Below, piece after piece: positions 46,981 to 57,572 of a stretch of DNA of 64,000 bases. The DNA is from Phlebotomus papatasi (taxonomy: Eukaryota; Arthropoda; Insecta; Diptera; Psychodidae), in the NCBI RefSeq assembly GCF_024763615.1, contig NC_077223.1, positions 83,514,627-83,578,626 of the forward strand. Direction: 5' to 3'. Every line of letters begins with the position of its first letter. The first letter of the stretch is position 1. The notes beneath the pieces were generated by a model that did no database searches, was not told the DNA's origin, and saw only the letters and a program-made list of their open reading frames with translations. Both the position numbers and the translations under genes were made by a program.

Positions 46981-49212
46981 TAAGGTGGGCCAGATCGAAC
47001 CGCCAGTGACGTAGATACTTTTACCCGACTGGTACAGTGTCGACAACTCAGATTTGTCAAACATTTGTAATAGAAAAATAAGAATCGAATAATGTTGCAA
47101 AGATTAATTAATTTTCTTTATAAGTGAAAATATATTTATTGTTCCTCGGCTAATGAACTTCAAATAAGTATAATATTATACATTTAGATTTAAAAAAAAA
47201 ACATCTTTTTACTAATATGACCACATTGGGTATGATATTAAAATTGCCTAGGATAAAATATCGTCCATATATGCCATTAAACTCAATCATTTCCTTAAAT
47301 CGATTTTCCATTGTTAAATTTTAATCTTATTTTGCAGCTAATATGTTTAAAAATTGCATTCATTGTACACTTCTTAGTCAATTTTCAATTTTATTAATTT
47401 TTTTGAAAAATTATAAACTATACAGAAAAAAAATTCACAGCATTCTAGGCAAGTTAGCCTTACCGGCCAATTCAATGTATGGGGTCGTGGAGTACCACAT
47501 TTCTCTTTTTACATCGGATTTTATAGTTTCCATATCGATAAAATGGTTTTTCCAACAATTTTATTGCCAAAGAAAAAGTAACACTTCAGAAAAATTAAAT
47601 TTTTTTTTGATAGTTTGTTTCACTAAAATGATAGTTCCAATGAGTGTATTAGGCCCAGGCTTATAAATAATACCTCGTTTAATGTTTCGACAGCAATATT
47701 TTCAGAAACTGTTCGAGATTCAGAGGCATGTACCTTCACATTCGAATGTAAAAATTTTACCATATGCCTTGGAACAAATCGATATTGCTTTTTTATTTGT
47801 CTTGTAACAAAAAATTAAGAACTTTAAATACTAAATGAGGTAAGCAATGGATCTTAATGAATTACAGATTCTTTTTGTGTAGCAAAAATTAAGATTAATT
47901 TTCGATTTTCCCGGAAAAAGATGGTAAAGTCTGAACTGCAGAGAGCATTTTCCCTAGCGTAACTTTCTCTTTGTGAAAAAATTATTTGATAATATTTTTA
48001 TGATTTAAATTTTAAAAAATAGACCAAGAATCAGAATATTGGGAGATAATTCCAAAGTGCGGTAAAGTGCCAAATCTTTTATAAAGAGTACAACATCATA
48101 CATGAATAAACAATTGAATGGGTTTTACCACAATGAAGACTACAATGATCAAAAAAGGTCACGTTTTAATCCAGAATAGAAATTATGCGAATAACGCAAT
48201 TAATTCTTAAAAATTCAGAATATCGTAAATATTTATCTCTCAAGTATTTCAATATTCAAAAAAAAAAACTCGCTAAAGGCGAGAAAATGCCAATTTTGCC
48301 TTAGTGAATTCCCCTCGTTGGCAAAATTTCATCAGGTGATGACATTTTATAGGTTTCGGGGCATGAAAATTGATTAAAAATCACAAAATACTTGTAAATG
48401 TAAAAATAATGGATAAAAATTAAGTCATATAAGATCCAAAATAGTCGTAAAATTGTACTGAAAGAACCATAAGTTGAGAATTCAAATGCCACCTTAAATT
48501 TCTTTTCTGAATTGCTCTTGACAGTTCTGAAAAAAACTCATTCCTGATACATACGTAACGATGTCAATTTTAGAGGAAAATTTTAGAAAGTGTTGGAAAA
48601 AGAATAACTTAATAAAATAGCTTTTTGTTAATAAAATCAATGAAAACTAATTTTAAGATTTTTCTTGTTTTTTTTTTCTTAGTTTAACACAAAACAAAAA
48701 ATGTGGAAATCTTAATGGGGAAATGGATTTATGAGTCCTTAGAACTGTTGTAGAAGTCTTACGAAATTATAGAAAATTTAATTTGCTTTTTGTTTGGAAT
48801 ATCTGAACTCGACATTTTATATCAATTTGGTATTCTACGTGATTTATAGAATTCTGTATCATTTTGCTTATTCTAAGTTTTTTCCAAAGAAAATACATTA
48901 GTATTGAAAGTTCTGACACATTTGTGATTTGTTCATGCAATGTATGGTCTGCCGGGTTTCGTGGAAATAATTTTTGCCCAGTGGAATTTTGTGGCAAAAA
49001 AGTATGGGAAAAACAGAAACAACATCAAATATTAGTTTAATTGATAATAATAGTCATTTCTGTTAACAATTAAACTAATAATTTTGATATATTCCCAACA
49101 TTTTATAGAAAAGTATTCGCATGAGATTTTGGCGCGAGTCACGAACAGATGATTTTTGACATAACCTCCAAAAAGTATCTACGTCATCACCAGTTCGATC
49201 TGGCCCACCTTA
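46981..49212. repeat. 40-bp inverted repeat pair 2.2 kb apart
   Basis: TAAGGTGGGCCAGATCGAAC..TGACGTAGATACTTTT at 46981-47021 is inverted at 49172-49212 (AAAAGTATCTACGTCA..GTTCGATCTGGCCCACCTTA). Weaker similarity continues outward on both sides (CATCTTGC-GG-CC). The DNA between them is AT-rich and has no ORF of note. It may be one large element, or two copies of a dispersed sequence. Confidence 0.55.
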
Positions 49213-51671
49213 TTACTTTGTTATTTGTTTTTATTCATCTTGCAGGTCCAGCTACGTTCAGAAGACCAGCAGGCCCCTTCCGTTTACATGAAGCGGAAAA
49301 GAATGGAAGAATTTCCAAGAAAGTTCCCCTTCCTAATGAGATCAATATACAGAAGAAGCTTCAATTCTATACGGATCACATTTTCACCCATCTCCAAAAG
49401 TATGCCCAAACAATGATAGGATTTTTTTTTAATTTTACCGCTCGAAATCAAAGAGAGGGCAGTTATATAACCCGAGCTTTTTTTCAACTTGTGACGCGAC
49501 TAGAGAACAATTCGATGATCCCTCCATAATGTCTCCTACGCTTTTTCATTTTCGGATATGTTTTAGAGGTAGTAAAGGTGAATATTTCATCCTTGGACAC
49601 CTACGTTCTGAAACCATTTCGATATCGAATTTTCGAAGATCAAAATTTAACCACTTTTTTAAATAAAAATTTCACAAAATGTAGTTCAAATACGGTACTT
49701 TTATTATACTTAGGTCCTTGAATTAAATAATTTTTTTATTATATTGATAAAATTTATAGAAAGTATACTGCTTTTAGCTGCGTGACCCACATAAACCCAT
49801 AATATCGCGTTAGGGGTTAGTTTAGTGCAAGTTTCATCAGTTCTGATTATTTTTTGCCACATAAAATAAAGTGAACTTTAAGAGCAATTATGATTTACTG
49901 AAACTACAAAATGAGTATTATTTCCTGACCTATAGTCTAACGAATGAGAAATCCATGATATTTTAACGACTTGAATAATTGCAAGTACTTAAAAAATTTT
50001 AAACGCGATAAATAGGCAAGAAAAAAATATGGGTTTTAAAAAATTTGTCAACGTCAAGAGAAATTGTTTTGCATTATTTTATGTTCTTGCTGTTACTGTA
50101 TTTGATGATTTTTTTTACTGAAAGTCCACCTCTTTAACAAAGTTTAGTAGTTGGGATATCAACTTTAAAAATATTTTGTATAAAATTGGAGGAAGTTTGG
50201 ATGTACTGAGAAGGGCTTACTTTACTCTGTTATTTAAGTACTTTTCGCCATTAATTTTCCCATAAATTTTACATGTAGGGCACCTTGAGGATTACAGTCG
50301 ATACAAGTTATGATTTTTGTTTCAAGATATACTTGTACTGTACAACAGGCATTTTGCAATCCGATATCCAATAAAATCGAGAAAGTCAAGCATTTTTTAT
50401 TATTATTTTTAAATTTATTTTAGATTAAATTTAGATAGGTCAAAACGTTATTTCGGAACACATAACATCTGATTTAAAGCTGCCTCCACTTTTTACCTGG
50501 AATATCAATCAAATGTAAGGTAACGTAAGAGCAGAATCACTTGAACCAGAAGTCAATTTAATTCTCACGAAACAATTCAACTAAAAGTAGGAAAATCCAA
50601 CAATTTCTGTTGGAAATGATGCATAATTGATATCCATGATTTACGAAGAAAATGTAAAATAAAAGAATTTCTCACTCGCAAACATAATTAAATTGAAACA
50701 CGAAAGTACATTTAATAGTCTTTAAATCTATTTCTACTCCAATTTCATTACTCAGCAACTTTCAAAATTGAATGCAGTCGTCAATAACTTTGAAAATTGC
50801 TCCAAACGCTCTAAGCATAAATTTGTTATTCTCCTGAATACATACAACTTTTTTATGCAATTTTGATAGCTATAAGAAATCTATTTAGTTTTAATCATTT
50901 CTATTGTGAACTTTGGGAAATGCTTAAGATTTAATTTAATTTTATTCGTTTTCAAGAGTTTTGGTCCATAAATTGCCAATTTATCTTGATGAATTTTCGA
51001 ATTATCACCATTGACTAGAGCATAGAAAGCTCATCTGCATAGAAATCCTCAAAGATTGAGAGATTTATCGAGTGAGGTCAAAGTGTGTGTAAGACAAAAT
51101 GCTCTTGGCAAGTAAACTCTCTTAATCCAGGTTGTGCAACCTGAAAGCTTGTTTGTGAAAATGTGTTATATAATTTCTGGAATAATATTCAAAAGTTTGT
51201 GCAAAATGGGGCAAAATTTGCTATTTATTGATTTTCAACACTTTATGGACAAGAAAGAACCTAAAAGGATGAAAAGTTTTATATTTAAATTTTGTAATCT
51301 AAGATAAATCATTTGGCTTTGAATCTTAATAAAGTCTTTTAAAATTGATGCTTATTCTACAACAAAAATCTCTCATTTTACTTTAAAGTGTTAAATTTCT
51401 TTAAGTCCTTCACAACAAACCAAACAATACAAACAATAATTATTTTAAATATAAAATTTCAGTAGATTTTCTTCAGTTTTATATCTCTTTAAAAGTACTC
51501 TCTTAAATCCTTAATTTTCTGAAAGTTTTAAAGCGAAATTGTAATGTGAAGCATCGTTGCATCATAATCCTTGCAATTCTGAGATAAATCATCAAGCACT
51601 AAGTCTTCAAATCGGTCTTTGAAAACTGATTTTACTATTTTTATTGAGCTCTTAAGCTAACAAACTTCATT
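49213..51671. other. Intergenic stretch without recognised feature
   Basis: No repeat or gene is named. A frame at 49149-49529 (plus) overlaps the inverted-repeat arm and shows no domain. Confidence 0.4.
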
Positions 51672-51904
51672 TAGGGTGAAAAGAACGTCTATTGGCAGTT
51701 TAAGAACTCGTGTCAGCACCTATTGACACCCTACTCTGTATCATTTGGAATATAAAATTTGAACATCTCTGTTTATAGTAAAGAGTATATTACAGAAAAA
51801 ACGTTATATTACTTACATTTTACTAGATACATTAAATAATTTTCAACATTTTGACAAAAGTATCAATAGAGTTTCCCTGTCGAACAGACGTTCCTCCGAC
51901 TCTA
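51672..51904. repeat. TAGGGTGAAAAGAACGTC repeat, copy 1
   Basis: TAGGGTGAAAAGAACGTCTA then TTGGC at the left; TCGAACAGACGTTCCTCCGA at the right. The body (CACCTATTGACACCCTA, TTTTCAACATTTTGACAAAA) is the inverse of 61172-61404. Confidence 0.75.
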
Positions 51905-52240
51905 TTTAATTTTAAAGCCAATCGGAGATATCTTTTAAGCCTTTAATTTCAGAGAAGTATGAGGTAATAGTGAATTAGATAATCAGAATAAAAGATCGGA
52001 GATAGTCAACCGAATTGCTGATAACGAATTTGCTGAAAAATTTCTTTAATTTTAGCACTGAACAGGGTGGTTCAAGTGAACTGTAACTAAATTTAGCTCG
52101 CTATAACTTTGAAACAGTTCGGAGCACCATGTCCAAATTTTACTTAAATTCATTTCATTATATTGGTTTACAAGCCCACAAAACCGTTTATGAAAAATTT
52201 TTGAGATTTTTGTTATTCGTAATGGAGCTCAAATATGGGG

Positions 52241-52563
52241 TCCCGGTCAAAATCCCGAACGCCAAAATCCCGAAAGCCAAAATCCCGAACGCTAAAATCC
52301 CGAAAACCGAAATCCCGAATTGACCAAAATCCCGAAAACCAAAATCCCGAATTCTTAAAAATGTCACAGCTACTCCCACGATTGTACCCGCGCTTGCTGG
52401 GGGCAAAGGGAAATCTTCTGTGTCTTAGGAAATTATTCTAAATATTTTCCTTCATATAATTTCAACCCTTCCAGGATTTTGAAAATTCGGGATTTTGGCT
52501 ATCGGGATTTTGGCTTTCGGGATTTTGGCCTTTTCGGGATTTTGGCTTTCGGGATTTTGGCTG
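52241..52563. mobile_element. Foldback-like element with 15-bp tandem-repeat arms
   Basis: The left arm (52241-52352) has about seven units of GCCAAAATCCCGAAN. The right arm (52485-52563) has about five units of the inverse, NTTCGGGATTTTGGC, with one 17-bp unit in each arm. The 132-bp middle is unrelated and non-repetitive. Arms made of direct tandem repeats facing each other are the hallmark of foldback (FB-type) elements. Because 15 bp is five codons, chance frames read as pentapeptide repeats. Confidence 0.7.
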
Positions 52564-52623
52564 GCACCGCCCGTGGAATCAAGTGCAATAAAAAGCTCAC
52601 TGAATGCAATTCGAACACCTTTA

Positions 52624-52944
52624 ACGCCAAAAAAAAATCATGGAAAATTCTTAAACAGAAACACCCAGGAATTTAATTTCAAATCCCATCCAATGAATGC
52701 TAATACCCTAATTCTAAATCCTTGATTATTTAGTTTTAATCGTAATTTGCAAATCTCAATACATTTTTCATTTTTCAGCTAATGCTGAACAAGGTCCCGA
52801 TCTCTTAATGTGAAACAGGTAGGGATTCTAGTCCATTTCATTCACTCAAGGCTTCTAAACTTAAACGCCTCGGGGATTCACGTCCAATTTAAGTTCCTAG
52901 GATCTTTTATAATCTTAAATTTAGAGTCAAAATTTTTCTGTGTG
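52624..52944 (-). repeat. CACACAGAAAAATT element, copy 3
   Basis: Inverted relative to the other copies. The right end is AATTTTTCTGTGTG then TA; the left end is eroded (AAATCATGGAAAATTC). The GGCGTTTAAG and CATTCATT blocks are retained. It sits between the foldback-like array and a tRNA-like relic. Confidence 0.85.
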
Positions 52945-52947
52945 TAG

Positions 52948-53020
52948 TGACCAAAGAGGGATTCGAACCCGATACACTTGCATAATAGAGCGAGTACTCT
53001 ACCACTTGACGCACTTGACC
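52948..53020 (-). pseudogene. tRNA-like relic, copy 2 (73 nt, full tRNA layout)
   Basis: The minus strand starts GGTCAAG and ends TTTGGTC plus A, giving a seven-pair acceptor stem with wobbles. AAGTGGTA fills the D loop and GTTCGAATC is a perfect T loop/B box. Spacing adds up to exactly 73 nt. The D, anticodon and T stems carry mismatches and residue 33 is not T, so a decoding tRNA is unlikely. A pseudogene or SINE head fits better. It abuts the TA flank of the CACACAG element. Confidence 0.6.
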
Positions 53021-53186
53021 CATTGAGTACCCGTATTTTTCTCATATACGTCAATAAATTTCTGTTTTGAAATAAAAAAAAATTAAGAATCTCACCTAAT
53101 ACAACACTTTAAAAGTTGCAATTCAATGGACTCACCCTGCACTTAACTCAAATCTTCCAAGTTTTCTTTTTCTCAGAATTAAAGGG

Positions 53187-53379
53187 TAGAGGAAGGTTTT
53201 CAGATTTTGCACATACTCTGGCTTCAAACATATTTTCCATGTTTTTTAATGAATCTAACCTATTTCTTTTTCAGGAAATGTATGACTTAAGACAAGCTAA
53301 AGGACTAGCTTAAAAGAATGTGGGAAAATATGAAGTGTTCGAAGCTAGAATGTTCTCGAAAACTGAAAACCTTCGCCTA
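53187..53379. repeat. GGAAGGTTTTCAG repeat, copy 2
   Basis: TAGAGGAAGGTTTTCAGATT at the left and AACTGAAAACCTTCGCCTA at the right form the terminal inverted repeat of this 193-bp element. The body matches 28359-28560. Confidence 0.7.
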
Positions 53380-55365
53380 CATTGATAAATAAAATGTTAA
53401 AGTTCTAATTTATAGCAGTCATAGTGTTTCCAGTCAATTGTTCAATGAAACTCTTCCTAAGTGTTTTCCTTTGATTCCCTGAACCACTTTTCAGTGATAA
53501 ATTTAATATTGTGATTTCGAGCCAAAAAGTCTAAAAAAAAATTAATTCATTTGAAATTAAGATAAAATCAATCTAACTCTCCTCTATACGCTCTATTTCT
53601 ATGTAAACCTTCAGTGACAAACGTGACAAAGGTCTTTCATCTCCTTCGCCTTTACTTTTCTTTTTGATTGGCCACTTTCCCCGAAAATTGCATTGAAAAT
53701 AGAATTTTTATTAGAGACGTTGCATTGAGCAATCGGCATGACAATGTTCGTTGCCATTCGTTGCACTATTCAGCTGAAATCTGAGAAATGTGCTCACAAA
53801 TTTTAAACAAATGGTAAGCATGTCATCGAATTAGTCTCATAGAATCTTTTTGGCACGAAAAAAACAGAGGAATTATTCTGATGAGAGTTTCCCTTTCAGT
53901 CTCTACCAATTAAATATTTTTAACGACTTTCACACGCACCTTTTAAACCCATATCGAAATAGACTTTATGGGAAGTCTGAAAGCATAATAAGACTTTCAT
54001 ATTCCACGGAAAATGAATTCTCTCTGGGAATTCTTCGTGTGGAGAAGGCATTGAGTTTTCCCGCTATGCTTCCAAAGTGCTACAGATCCGTACGCTAGAT
54101 TGAGCCATTAGGTCAGTAAATTGGTAGCATTCGCGAAGAAAATATATTACGCAGCTGGTTCGAGTCGTTGTTTAGGATGATATTTTTGCCAACATGACGT
54201 CACTGAGCATCAGTGATCCGATCACGATTAGATCACGAATGAAAAGTGAACGAGATCAGTCATTGGCTGAATTCTAAAAATAATGTTGCATTGCTCTCGG
54301 GCGCTAATACGACACCAATTTTCACGTGTTCTTATTTTTAGGCAAACAAACACGAAGCAATGCTGGGATGAGGTGACGTAATGAAATCAAGTTTGGTGTC
54401 TCTCTGGCATCGATGGAAGAGCCAAGAGCGGAGGAAGGGACTAGAAGCCAGATTGAAAGAACATAATTCCTGAAAGATATTTTCATGTAGATTTCTCAAG
54501 GTGCGAAATGGCATGAAACAGCTGTCTGTCGCATAAGTAGTTCTAATATGATTCAGCATTCCTTCGAAGGCCACATTTATGTTTTTACTCTCTAATTCAT
54601 GGCGACGACCCCTTTTCTCGCGGTCAAGTTTTTGCTCACAAGGATAAATCCCAAATGGGATTTACGCCTATTCCCCACAGAGACACTGATTTTATTCTGT
54701 CTCACCCGAAAGTCGACTCCGTGTGAATTTTCCGAGAGAAACACAAAATTATATACAGAGAGTTGCCAAAAAAGATTTATGACTCCTCATACACCAATGT
54801 TTTTTTCCCCAAAAACCCCATTTTCCAACAGTAGCCGGTCGGACTGATATGTCTGTTTTTCTTCTTCGGTATAAAAATTCAAAGAATCTGAATGAAAATT
54901 CCAGAAAGAGGTTAATGACAAAATTCTTTACCTTCTGATAAAAAAAAATGAAGTTAGGGGAAGGCTTTAAAGTTTCTCATAACGTAGTTTCGTATCATTC
55001 GATATTTTTTCTGTTCTTTAATGAGTATTACACACAACATGGATTACGGTATTACTTATGAAATGTATACATACTTACGGATTCCTCGCAGAACTCTTCA
55101 ATTTTTATTACAAGATGGTTTCGAAGAATCTCAAATTTAAAAATATTTGATATAAATTTGATAGCAATATTGTTGTTCTCTATATGAATTTTATGACAAA
55201 AAATTGAAGATTTCTGTGAGAAGGTCAAAAATTCTTAAATTCTCTGAAAAAATCTATGAGTCGAACCGGATTTTCAGTGGTAGAAAACTTCCGTCACCAC
55301 AAATTATCAAAAAGAGATGCCAAAGCGTCCCATAATTTGCGAAATGCTCAAATTCGTAACTAATG
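53380..55365. other. Repeat-poor intergenic region, possible regulatory island
   Basis: From about 53.6 to 54.9 kb base composition is more balanced and no MITE is seen. It holds one perfect CRE palindrome TGACGTCA at 54195-54202, followed within 35 bp by GATCACGATTAGATCACGA, a direct repeat. Short frames at 53850-54098, 54338-54574 and 54599-54847 lack domains. Confidence 0.35.
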
Positions 55366-55504
55366 CCTAAGGGCCTTGACAGACTTGAGGATTAGCCGAG
55401 AGACGGCTTAGCGTAATTATATTAGAAATAATGGTTAAAGTGCATTACCATCATTTTCCACTAAGCCGTCTCTCGGTTTAAGTCGTAAATGTGTCTAGGG
55501 CATA
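55366..55504. repeat. MITE, CTTAAGCCGAGAGACGGCTTA family, copy 3 (tandem partner)
   Basis: The left end is TGCCTAAGGGCCTTGACAGA followed by TTAGCCGAGAGACGGCTTA. The right end is CTAAGCCGTCTCTCGGTTTA followed by AGTCGTAAATGTGTCTAGGG. It abuts the next copy with almost no spacer. Confidence 0.75.
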
Positions 55505-55640
55505 AGACACACTTACGACTTAAACCGAGAGACAGCTTAACGTAATTATAATCCAAATAATGATATAACTAAATTCCCATCACCTTTCCATTAACTAAGC
55601 CGTCTCTCGGCTTAGATCGAAAGTGATCTAGGGCATAGTA
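55501..55640. repeat. MITE, CTTAAGCCGAGAGACGGCTTA family, copy 4 (tandem partner)
   Basis: It starts CATAAGACACACTTACGACT, directly after the previous copy, and ends CTAAGCCGTCTCTCGGCTTA then GTGATCTAGGGCATA. Two members of the same family side by side share a GCATA junction. Confidence 0.75.
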
Positions 55641-55992
55641 TGCTATACCTCAAAAGTACTTTCACATCATTTACCGTTTATCGTTTCACGACCAATTTAA
55701 ACCGATTTATAAATAAGTAAAAATATAGCCCAAAACAGCTTAGAAGATATACAATTGATTTTAGGATAAAAATTACTTATCGGTTTATAACCGGTTCAAA
55801 TTGGTTTGCACTTGTTAGGAATTCCAAGACTTTTCCTACGAGGTCAAATATAAAAGTATTTAGTTGAGAAATACGCTTTTTAGAGCCTTTTTAATCTTTT
55901 ACCGCGAAAAGCCATTATTATGAATGTTTTAACGATAATTTCGTAAAGGAGTTTAAAGTAAAGTGCCTTCACTACCATGAAGAAAATATATC

Positions 55993-56241
55993 ATTAACTC
56001 TTTTCGGACCGCAGTATATGCTGCAAGCCAATTTCACCATTTTTTAATCAAAAATATCTAAGCTCAGGAATTAATTAAGGTCTTACAAAAAATATCTTAC
56101 ATTTAGACATCCTTATAGTTTGTAATCATCCACAAGAATAGGATTTTTATCAGTTCTGAATAATTAAAAAATATTATTTTTCACAGAACATTCATATGCT
56201 GCTTTGGGTACTCAGACTCCCAAAAGAGACGAAAGAGTTAA
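55993..56241. repeat. Inverted-repeat element, TTAACTCTTTCGTC ends
   Basis: TTAACTCTTTTCGGACCGCA then GTATATGCTGC at the left; GAGACGAAAGAGTTAA at the right with ATATGCTGCTTTGGGTACTC inside. A similar end occurs at 23828 (TTAACTCTTTCGTCTCCTTT). Confidence 0.55.
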
Positions 56242-57001
56242 GTAAATATTCAATAGACTTCTGGAGGCTGATTATCTGGTTGGCAAAGATGCAGATGTCC
56301 TAACCTAGAAAATTTTTGAGGTTACGAGAATCCTTCTTTGAACTTACGGCGTAACTTAAAACACCAACTTGTTTGGCGTACGGAATTAGAGAATAAGTAA
56401 ATAGCGAAAAGTTCTGAGTCCATCCAAGCAATTGATTATAACCTTGTTAAGAAAATAAGTCAAGATGATGAGAAGAAATTAAAAAAAAAAATAATATATT
56501 GCCTTGGAGTCCAACATTAAAGCATTACCCCCCCCCCCCCTAATTTCGAGTATTTCGCAATCTATAATTAGCTGCTTCACTTTGCTTTAAGTTTATTGGC
56601 TCACGACAATTTTGACCCAATTTATGAATTACAATTCAAACTAAAAGAGTAATAGAGGTTTTAGACTGGTTTAGCCCAGTGATCATATGTCTCTAAATCC
56701 TAAATAACAAACAATTTTAGTAGTTTTTTTTTTTAAATCTAATGGATCACTTGGCCTTACTATTAAATCCTCATTAAATTAAAAATTATTTCATAATAGC
56801 TAAATTTGAGGTCTAGAGGCCTTATAACCGATTAAAATTTCGGATAGAAAATAAACCTCAAACTTATTCTAATAGAGAAGAAAGTCGTTCCGTTTATCTC
56901 TTTCACATCTGACTTTGAAAACACTTTAAAAAGGGTTTATTCAAGGTCACTGGCGCATTTAAGTGTAATATTCCTCTTAAAAAGTTCTAAAATATATAAG
57001 G

Positions 57002-57450
57002 TAAAGTGCCCTAAATTCGACCGGTTCCTCAACTTGACCGGTAGGGTAAAATAGGGTATTTTGGATCATGTCTATTTTGGAATTTTGAGGTTTTCTCTCT
57101 GTTTCAGATGGTCAAAGAGAAAAAGAAAACCACGAAGAAGTACTAGACTTTTCGTCCAAGAGTAATTTTTCGTTTTTTTTTTCCTTTTATCATCTAAAAC
57201 TGTAAGAAAATCCCACAGTTCCAAATTAGACGTGATTCAAAATTACTCCATCCTACCCTAGAGTTATTTATTCCATTTATTTATATTTACTATAATATTT
57301 AGCGTGTTATCTAACATTCCTAGGTCAATTATTTCATAAATAAGACAAATCAGTGACAATTTTGTGGAAATTTACCATAAAAAAAACTCAAAAACTTCAA
57401 AACTTGACCACCAGTCTAGTCGAGAAACCTTTTGACTCTAGGGCACTGAT
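57002..57450. repeat. Element with AAAGTGCCCTA..TAGGGCACT ends, interrupted
   Basis: AAAGTGCCCTAAATTCGACC then GGTTCCTCAACTTGACC at the left; ACTTGACCACCAG, TCGAGAAACC and TAGGGCACT at the right. A second element lies inside at 57042-57260. Confidence 0.6.
57042..57260. repeat. MITE, TAGGGTAAAATAGGGTATTTTGG ends (nested)
   Basis: TAGGGTAAAATAGGGTATTT then TGGATCATGTCTATTTTGGA at the left; CCAAATTAGACGTGATTCAA then AATTACTCCATCCTACCCTA at the right. It is placed inside the GTGCCCTA-ended element. Confidence 0.7.
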
Positions 57451-57464
57451 AAACTTTTAAGCTA

Positions 57465-57572
57465 TATGGGAAAGTGGGGCACCATTTCTCCTATTTTTAA
57501 ATTAAACTGGACTTTATCAAGATATAATATAGGTACATAAATCAAATCAAAGTTGCCCCACACCCCTTATTC
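57465..57572. repeat. MITE, GTGGGGCACC family, short copy
   Basis: The ends are TATGGGAAAGTGGGGCACC and GTTGCCCCACACCCCTTA, with the family interior (CTCCTATTTTTAAATTAAACTGG). It is internally deleted compared with the 200-bp copies. Confidence 0.6.

Noticed and set aside
52129..52441. ORFs with pentapeptide repeats (KIPNA or GFRDF types) on both strands
   Set aside because: They are read-through of a 15-bp tandem DNA repeat, open in several frames and both strands at once. They are not a protein gene.
56528..56540. Run of 13 C residues
   Set aside because: It is a simple homopolymer in AT-rich DNA with no associated structure, and its length may be a sequencing artefact.
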